DNA of 64,000 nucleotides. Source: Lunularia cruciata. Taxonomy: Eukaryota > Streptophyta > Marchantiopsida > Lunulariales > Lunulariaceae. The stretch is taken from the NCBI GenBank assembly GCA_948567375.1, contig OX419762.1, positions 36,747,034-36,811,033 on the forward strand, given 5' to 3'. Both the position numbers and the translations under genes were made by a program. The notes under the pieces are model-generated. The model was not told where the DNA came from, searched no databases, and saw only the letters and a program-made list of their open reading frames with translations. Below, in pieces: positions 56,490-64,000 of the stretch (the stretch's first letter is position 1; each line of letters begins with the position of its first letter).

Positions 56490-58287
56490 GATTGCAGTAC
56501 ATGCACCCACCCAGGTATTTTTCCTTTTTCCTTTCGATTTCGCATATTTGATGAAGGATGTGGCCGGGGACTAAGATGCAGTGATGTAATTGACCTGAAT
56601 CATGTTTTCAATGGTTATTGAGATAAGTAAACTATATGTGGGTTGTGGGTTGAGTATGTAACTTAAAGTAGATTCAGAAAAAACTCTTATTCATTTAGGG
56701 TGCAGATGTTTAAATGTTACATTACGTACCCACTGTAATATGGGTTTTCTTGTTTAATTCTTCTTCTTCTTTTCCAGATAATTCATGCATAACAAACTTT
56801 ATAGGATTATAGTATTTGGTTATCCGCATCCGAGAAACTACTTTTTCCATTTTTGCGATAGATTGACCGATTTGTGAACCTATATGTTTACATATAGGTT
56901 CTGCTGGGAGCACTTGGCCATCGTCACTTGTTAAGCTTCATGTCTCCAATCATGTTAACTACAGCTGCAGTAAGTACATCCATTAACTAGTCTAAATGCT
57001 ATTATAAATATTGCGGATTCAGGTTGCTAGTCTTGGTTTATGTATACACCATTTCATTCGTATCAAATGGATTTTGCCCAAATGGAGGCATATTCCAAAC
57101 TTGTTATATCTAGCTGAAATTTTTAACATTATAATAAAAAACTCAAGCTCTTTGCGACCATGAAAAGTTTTCTCATAACACAGAAAATACCAAAATCCTT
57201 TCCACTTCACTTAAAGATATATAAGAAAAAAAATTGTACATGGATAGTATGCATCTCTCTGGCATAAAATTCTGTAAACTTCAGATAGCGAAGACATGAA
57301 AGCTCTAGGAGGATAGGTACATTTTATCAGGGGAAACGTCAGGACTAAAATCTATGTTATGTTTTATCAAACTTGTATGCATACCTTTGATAGGTAGAAT
57401 TTTCTCGTGGGGGTTGATGCACAAATATATGTCAAAAGGAAAAGATTATGTATCTCGGCTCTGCGTTGTTGGCATATCTCTTGATATTGGTAGAGAGGAT
57501 TATAATCACCAATTTGTGTGGTTATGTATCACGCAGGTAATGGTGATATTTGAGGCCGATATACAGTAGATGGAGGACTCGTTGTCCCAGTATCCACTCC
57601 AACATAAGTAAAGCTCTCCTACAGAATCAGTTTCTCAAGCACGCACTATATGTTTACAAAGATATGGACCTTTGCACCGTTTTGGGGTTTTGTGTTGGTG
57701 TACATGTTCTTAGAAAAATGGATTGAGCTTAAAAGACTCTGATACTTATTTAAGCGAATTTCAGCTCTGTCATTCTTCATATTAAGATATACTTTGAAGT
57801 TGATACATAAAATGTTTACCGGTACTAAACTCATAGTGTACGTATGCAGTATGTACTTTTGACTGTAATGAACTACGGTCGTTGGTATAAACTTAATATA
57901 GCTATTCTTTTCAAACAAGAAATAATCTTTTTCGTCAATGTTTGTTCATGGGAGTCTACGCAAGCGCGTCCTGATTGTGCAAAGCGGGCTAAGTACTGTG
58001 ATAACCGATTTTACAGTAGTACTATTGTATAAATTTAGTGCCAAAACGACTATCATGTTAGCCAGTGTGCATGTTGAAAGGCAGTCAAGCCACTCTTTTT
58101 AAGTCCTGCGGGTAGAGAAGTGAGGTAGAGGACATGGGGTGTATTAAACATCACAGTTCATTTCAGAATTAAAGGGTTGGTTTTACAATGATCAATGATC
58201 AATGGATGTGCAATAACAGTGAGGTTTATCAGGACTACTTAGAGAATCGTTGGACGTGCATAACATAAACGGAGAACTTACAGTTAT
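56490..58287. other. NLR 3' flank, no separate gene
   Basis: A CCCAG/GTATTT donor-like site follows the stop at about 56514. Exon-like blocks with AG and GTAAGT borders occur at 56900-56968, so a spliced 3' UTR is possible. The rest is AT-rich without a recognisable ORF, up to the sharp edge of the duplication at 58288. Confidence 0.35.
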
Positions 58288-59469
58288 GTCTAAGTGCCAA
58301 AATTCAGATACTGTTAAGTCCTCTGTCCACAAACGTGTTCTGTCTTCCTCGACTATGTGGTTAAGGTTGGACCGCATCACCTTTTTCGTTTGGTTCTTTG
58401 TCGTCCGATCTTTAGTGAAATCAGTATTAAACGGGTATCGTTTCTTTTCCTCTTGGACATGTACATCATATTTACAAATAAATTTCACGACTTTGACAAA
58501 ATTCACTATTTGCAAATTTTAATTTTATTTAATTTTCGAAAGTTCTAATTTTCACCTCTCTTTCGGTATTATAATGGATCATTCACTGATGATTTTTAAT
58601 CAATATTTATTCAAATGTTTATTCTATACTTACACTTGTCAAAAATATATTTCTCCCACAGTCCATGTTATATGAGAGCTGACATGATGTGCTCTTAGAT
58701 AAGCTTCCAAACTATTGGAGTTGCTAAGAAAAACTCCATTATTTTTTGGTTGTTGCATGAGAAATCACGATTCATCATGGAAAGAGATATCACATACATT
58801 GTGTACACGTTATCCTTATCATTTGCACAATAACTCCGAATATATGTCCTACAAAACCTGGGTTTTCGCTGGTTCTGGATCTATTTTCACTGAGTTTCTT
58901 AGAACACCTTTGTTGAATCAATATCAATTCCGTCGATGGAAATGATAAAGAAATTTAGTATGAGAATAGAGACTAATTTTCATATCGTACATTGTAGAAT
59001 TAGAGTTGTCCTTTCTAGACGGAGAATTATCTTAATTTCTATCAATTGTTCACACGCGAACCTACAGTTGGTAGGATGGACACAGCTGACGGTACAGTAG
59101 GAAGAGATACTGTAAACAAATGTGGGTTTTCCGCCGTCTTTTGGTAATCAAGTAGAGGCCAGTACAAAACAGACCGTGGATTTGATAGACAAGGAGTGGA
59201 CCAACTCATACACAAAAAATTCATATTTTATTGTTCAGAAAAACGAGCACTGGTCTGTATCTGGGCTGTTCTTCCTGATTCTGTACCGTATTGCTACCTA
59301 CAAGGAATTACAAGCAAGCGTCTAACCTTTGCACAATCCGTACGTAAACTTTCAGCTAAAAAAGTAACGAGAGCTTTTCATGTACACTCAGCGAAAAGAT
59401 TTGTAGGTACGTTTCAAGCTATTTTCGTTCCCACGTACAATGGTTTCCACATCTTGTTGATTGTTTCAG

Positions 59470-59720
59470 GACGAGGTTGATCTGCTGCTCCAGGACGTTG
59501 CTTACCATCTGCTCGTTATAGCAAACTTGGCCACTCCTATTGCAGTCGGCAATTAGAACTTTCGCGTATTTGACCACTCCTGCTCGTCTACTTGCTCCCC
59601 TACTCTTGTTTTGACGAGACCTTCGAGGATAGATTTCCTAAATCGTTTGCGAAGCTTCCATGCCCTCAGTACCCTGAATGCGAGGAGTGGCAGAAGAATG
59701 CACACAAGTATGCACGAGAC
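59470..59720 (+). pseudogene. NLR exon 2 relic, copy 2
   Basis: Same structure as 40997-41247: acceptor, DEVDLLLQDVAYHLLV start, TAG, internal deletion, then EEWQKNAHKYAR end. The shared stop and deletion show that the damage predates the duplication. Confidence 0.8.
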
Positions 59721-60313
59721 AATAATTAATCTCCCCTATCCAATTTGCTGAATGAACGCCCAATACCGGGCATAATGTGACCAAGAGTAAAGGTCTGGCT
59801 CAACTTGACATTACTGTAGCATTTCTCTTGTATTCGTTATGTCGTTAGGACAAGGAGCATGAGAGGTTCAGAAATGAAGGTGTTTTCAGCAAATAAACAT
59901 TTTATTAGATCTGTTTCTCATTGGAATTTATGCCGCTCAGAGCCTGAATAAAACCAGAGAGCCTGTGTCGTTCAATGCAGTTTCCACCACAAGCAAGATT
60001 CACCTGTCGTCTGCCTCGTAAAATCCATCAACGTAGACCAATTCTGGCCTATTCAATTTTCCTGCTTTGAGAAAAGTGTCTTGTTTTCAATCGCAGAACA
60101 TTCCTTGTTCCAATTCCGTTCAACCACATGATATAAATCAGTACCTTAATGTCTCTGCGTTCTTTACAATTCAGCCTTGACTGCAATACTTTGAGATTTG
60201 TTTTACTTCGTCCCATCTTCCATCTCCTAGTGAGCATGAACGTGCGGTAGTTTCCCTACCCAACTTCCTGGGCTTCACTGATTTCGTTTCATCTGTGTCC
60301 TCACTACATGCAG

Positions 60314-61271
60314 GCCGGAAAGGCCTGTTTCAGGTGCGCAGGACGTGGAGGTGCCAGATAATCGATCTGTCAAGATCCAGAGTCCTGAACAGCAGCCTAA
60401 AAAATTGGAAGCCGCCAGCAGGAAACCAAACGGTGATTGCAGAGAATACAAGTAATGCAGATGCTAAGTCGCATAGTTCTAGTTTCCTGGATGTTAGCGC
60501 TGGAGTGGCATGGGTACTGATGTTTTCTTCTTCTATATTATTCTTTACAAGAACTCTCTTCTTGTTGCTCCCGTAATATAGCTGTTTTGTTGGTGGATAG
60601 AGTTGTGACTAAAATTCAGTTTCTGCGCTGAAGGAAAGCTAGTGCACACCACATTGTCCCGGCAGCTAGGCCACCCAAGGCGCAGAGCTCCCAGACCTAC
60701 TCATACTTTGAAGACTACTCAAAGTCTTACCTGTACAAAATCCACCACGATCAAATGAACCGCCTCCAAGGAGTCTTTCACATAGTGCACGAACTTTTAC
60801 CTCTCTATTCAGCGAAGATGACGGTGAGGAAGATCTCTTTGGTAGCGAATTTCCCAAGAAGCCGAGCGTCTTCACGGTTGGATCACTCCTGTTCGAGAGA
60901 GAAAGTCTACATTTAACTTCTCTTCTGATTTTCAGAGCAGGGGCCGAGGTGAAAGCAAAGGACGCTGATGTTGTTTCTGAAGCGATGAAACCTTCGCTAG
61001 CCCCATCCAAGATCCAGTGTCAGTTTTAACCTGTGAAACAACTTAGAAGAAAGTGGGTGATGGCGATCTGTGAACTGGAAACTCCACTGCTAAACTATCG
61101 TCGCTTCTATTTGGAGACGATGATGACGATAACGAAGATGCATTGTTTGGACCTCTCCGTGAGAAGTATTCAAGAGGAAGCAGTGATTGGTTAGCATCGA
61201 CCTCCTCTTTCTCCCCAGCAAAGAGCACCTCCGCTCGACGGATGGCAGGGAATTCTCTCTTTGGCGATTAG
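60314..61271 (+). pseudogene. WASHC2/FAM21-like tail fragment, copy 2
   Basis: Same blocks as 41841-42798. It keeps LFSEDDGEEDLFG and LFGDDDDDNEDALFG (one Asp more acidic than copy 1) and the shared TAG. In addition it has a one-base deletion (about 61010) and a TGG to TGA change (about 61073), so it has decayed further since duplication. Confidence 0.5.
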
Positions 61272-61740
61272 AGTTTGTAACTATGACCAACTATTTCATT
61301 GGTCACTGACTTTTAGTGCCTATGCTAATTTAGAACTAACATTTTAGAAAATCGCTATACATTGGAGACGCACAGTCCCTTCAGCGGGTAGTCGGCTCGT
61401 ATATTGCGTTGTAACAACCTCCTGGGAAATAGCGTAGTCATATCATCTTCCATGTATAGTCCAATACGTACCACAGAACACTAGGAAAATTTGCTGATTG
61501 ATAGCACATTCATCCTACATACTTCACCTGAAGGTTATACCTACCACTATTGGAGTTGGATGAAGCAATTTCTCTCATTTGGAAAAAGACCGTGTAGAAT
61601 GGAGGCTATGCGCGGGCTCAGTCACCTCAGGAGATGAAAGGTAAAACGAATGCTATATTTTCCGGAAAACGGAGTTTGGTTAGTCTTCTATATTCATCAA
61701 TTTCCATTGTTCACCACCAAGCAAGCCAGTAGAAGGGAGA

Positions 61741-62971
61741 AAGCTTACTCGGTTGCTAAGCGCCTTCCAAGCATTAGGATTCTTTATTAATCTGGTTCCA
61801 CACTTGCCAAGAAACCGCACCCGCATTCCTAGGCCGCTGGTCGATTTCGGTGCGCTCGAAGCCCGATATCTTATGACAGTCACTGACTCACAAGTGGAAG
61901 CTTGGTAGCAGTGTGTGACTGGGAAAGGTACTCGCAGCTCGTGGTTATATTTGTCTACGACTTTACGCACGCCACCCTTGTGGCTGGGCGTTCTTAGTAC
62001 CAGCGGAACGAAAAGCTATAGCGTCAACAAAGTCGGTCGACGGGATGCGAAGGAGCGCTGGGACTAGAAACTGTCACGTACGGTCGCTAATCTTTATTTT
62101 GTTTATTCGGGTAAATGCCCCCGGGCCTTTCATCTATCGTTTAGAGCCCGGAGATTCGACGCAAACCCTTTCGGCCGAATGCTATGAGTTTAAAGGGAGA
62201 GATGCTACGCACTTTGTCTCAGAACTGTGTAATCCTGCGCACCTCTCAGCTTCCACACAGGCGGGCTACCTCTCGGTGCAGATACCGTTCATTGTACTGT
62301 AAGTGGAGTCAAAGCCTCATGCAGCCCAGGGAGAATCTCTGTCTGATTTTCTTACGTATCATATTCTTAGGCACCCACCCGATAGATACTCGATTATGGG
62401 TTGCCTGGAGAGTCGGATCGAATTGCACCATATCCGTGTGCTGAACGCGGTGGAGTAGTTGGCTCCAACACCTCTAAGGGAATCTGCTGCTTCCTTGCCA
62501 TGTACGGTCTCATCAGGAGACCCACGAGCCACCAATGCGACTCTATGCATGCTATATCGCTGGGTCAAACAGCGCCAGCCACCGTGTTTTCCAGGAGACG
62601 ATAACGACACCGCTTGAGATGCTCCGGGACGATATCCATTGAACTGAGACGGCTTGCTTCTGAGAGATTCGGCCCGGCCAGAAATTGCTTGACTAGTTTC
62701 CCGGAACAATCCCTCCTGCTTTTGCAATTCACTCCGAAAAGACTTTGAATTTGATACCCGTTTTATCAAAGTCTCAAGAAACATATAGTACAAAAACACC
62801 CATGCTCAAGTCTGCCACCTTTCGGTATAGATCACGATTACAGATTGGGCTTTTGCTTTTTGAGCTGTCCTTTAGCGGCATCGCGTCACTCAGCATCACT
62901 ACAAAGCCACCCCGAAAGGAGGGATACGCGTTTACCAAGTAGAATCCTGGGCCTTCGCTATAATGTTGGAA
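61741..62971 (+). other. Possible organelle-derived segment, copy 2
   Basis: Copy of 43290-44520 with a few substitutions; the same group II-like and nad1-like stretches are present (61980-62095). Confidence 0.35.
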
Positions 62972-63178
62972 ACAGTGCCCCTACAAATTAGGGGTTGCGC
63001 ATTTCTGTGTATTCAAGATAATTGAACCAACAAGAGCCCGACTGCATGATGGGACAGGATCTTATGACCGTCACGGTTTCTTGCTCACCGGTCACCGCTC
63101 TGAATACCTTCGCAACTTAAATTCAACTTAAATCCGAAGGTTTTTGAATGGTACGTTACAGTTGGCACTACAGTTTGA

Positions 63179-63286
63179 AGAAACAAAAAGGCGACGGGCC
63201 CAGGATAACAAGCACGGGAAGACCCCATCAATCAACCCCTACAAAGATGAGACATAGGAGGTAAAATGAGGTTAATTCTCAATACC
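63179..63286 (-). repeat. Non-LTR tail copy, minus orientation, copy 2
   Basis: Duplicate of 44728-44835, part of the segmental duplication. Confidence 0.5.
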
Positions 63287-63920
63287 AGCAACGAAGGTTC
63301 ACCCTAAACCATATTATCTTCGTCGGGATTAACTAAAATTAAATAAATTATAACAATTTCTGGAGTAATTGGAGTTCCATTTACTCCAGCAATGATGAAC
63401 TCTATTGCTGGAGTAATTCGAACTCTTGGCAAAGGAGATAAATTTTGTAATAGATATGAAGAAAATTAATTGTTCACAATGGCTAATACTAGTGAGGTGG
63501 TATATTGCCTTGTTACAAGGTGGCCTTTGGAAGCAGAGTAGTCCTATCAAGATCATCTTCTACATTGTTCAACATGCGCACAAGTTTGTTGTTTGACAAC
63601 CATAAAGGTTACATGCATCACCTGGAGGGTACATATTATATCCTGGGTCGACTTGAATGAGGAATCTCATGAAAGTGTGTCTAGCTGAAAATGACAAAGA
63701 CGAGTCCTATTTAGCTAGTACTATAAGACGAGAAATCTACTCCCTAATGGCAATCTGGAGAGTCGAGAAGGAAATAAACGGGGACTGAAAGAGAAATCCA
63801 GATTTGACAAGCATCACTTTTACCGGAATATGATTCCCTACCATGATCGACACAAGCAGAACAGACGATTTATAAATTCTAATCTTATTCTTCGGACATC
63901 CTACATCTTGTCAAGGTGTC

Positions 63921-64000
63921 GTGGTTCTGATACATCTTAGGTGCCGTAGGGCGATTCCTCGTACAGATACTGTTGGGGCTAAGCCTCTTTTTACCCCCTA
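63921..64000 (+). repeat. Non-LTR tail copy, plus orientation, copy 2 (cut by window end)
   Basis: Duplicate of 45470-45549, including TGTTGGGGCTAAGCC. The remainder lies beyond the window. Confidence 0.55.

Larger units (their letters stand above)
58288..64000 (+). repeat. Segmental duplication, copy 2 (continues past the window)
   Basis: Direct repeat of 39800-45549. Differences seen are scattered substitutions and small indels, such as the loss of an ~18-nt AT-rich insert (around 40735 in copy 1) and a gain of four bases near 59116. The right end is not reached. Confidence 0.9.

Noticed and set aside
1-64000. CRISPR arrays, bacterial operons, ribosome binding sites, rRNA genes
   Set aside because: Nothing of this kind is visible; spliceosomal introns and retrotransposons show eukaryotic nuclear DNA.

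Overview
Eukaryotic nuclear DNA, most likely from a non-seed land plant (bryophyte or lycophyte-like; species not identifiable by eye). The reasons are: chromodomain-bearing Ty3/gypsy elements with initiator-Met-type primer sites, a plant-type NB-ARC immune receptor with MHD motif and spliceosomal introns, and a potato-inhibitor-I gene. About three quarters of the window is repeats or relics. Only two loci look like host genes: a small proteinase inhibitor (31780-32373, minus) and a large NLR (50311-56489, plus).

1-21.2 kb is a nested stack of decayed Ty3/gypsy elements, called here A, B, C and D. Element A is the oldest. Its pol runs 1044-2626, 3057-3186 and 20504-21205. It was broken by element C (integrase end, chromodomain and LTR at 1-1043), by a reversed solo LTR of the C family (2627-3056), and by element B (3187-20503). 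B was itself broken by element D (8780-18492), and B's reading frame resumes after the AGGTT target duplication. D is the most interesting object here. Its pol carries a DNMT3/DRM-like cytosine-5 DNA methyltransferase domain between protease and reverse transcriptase, and a PHD finger after the integrase. Its LTR pieces are arranged as if a two-LTR circle had been opened inside the LTR.

21.2-31 kb holds unassigned AT-rich sequence with a degenerate ~20-nt repeat, a truncated Ty1/copia element (LTR 23381-23657), and a full but dead chromovirus E (about 25490-30650). E belongs to the C family, whose LTRs carry clustered heat-shock elements. 31-35.9 kb holds the proteinase inhibitor, a perfect hairpin and unassigned sequence. 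35.9-39.2 kb (minus) is a decayed non-LTR retrotransposon with an N-terminal C2H2 finger, an RT, a CCHC motif and a restriction-like endonuclease. Its 3' end is a long hairpin, and relatives of that tail recur around 39.5-39.8, 44.7, 45.5, 63.2 and 63.9 kb.

39.8-64 kb is a direct segmental duplication. 39800-45549 is repeated at 58288-64000 (offset 18,488 falling to 18,451). Each copy holds an NLR exon relic, a WASHC2/FAM21-like pseudogene with LFa motifs and a possibly organelle-derived segment. Between the copies lies the apparently intact NLR: 4 exons, 1574 codons, N-terminal helical domain, NB-ARC, ARM-like repeats, then TPRs instead of LRRs. If the repeat unit is the whole 18.5 kb, a second NLR copy should lie just beyond the window.
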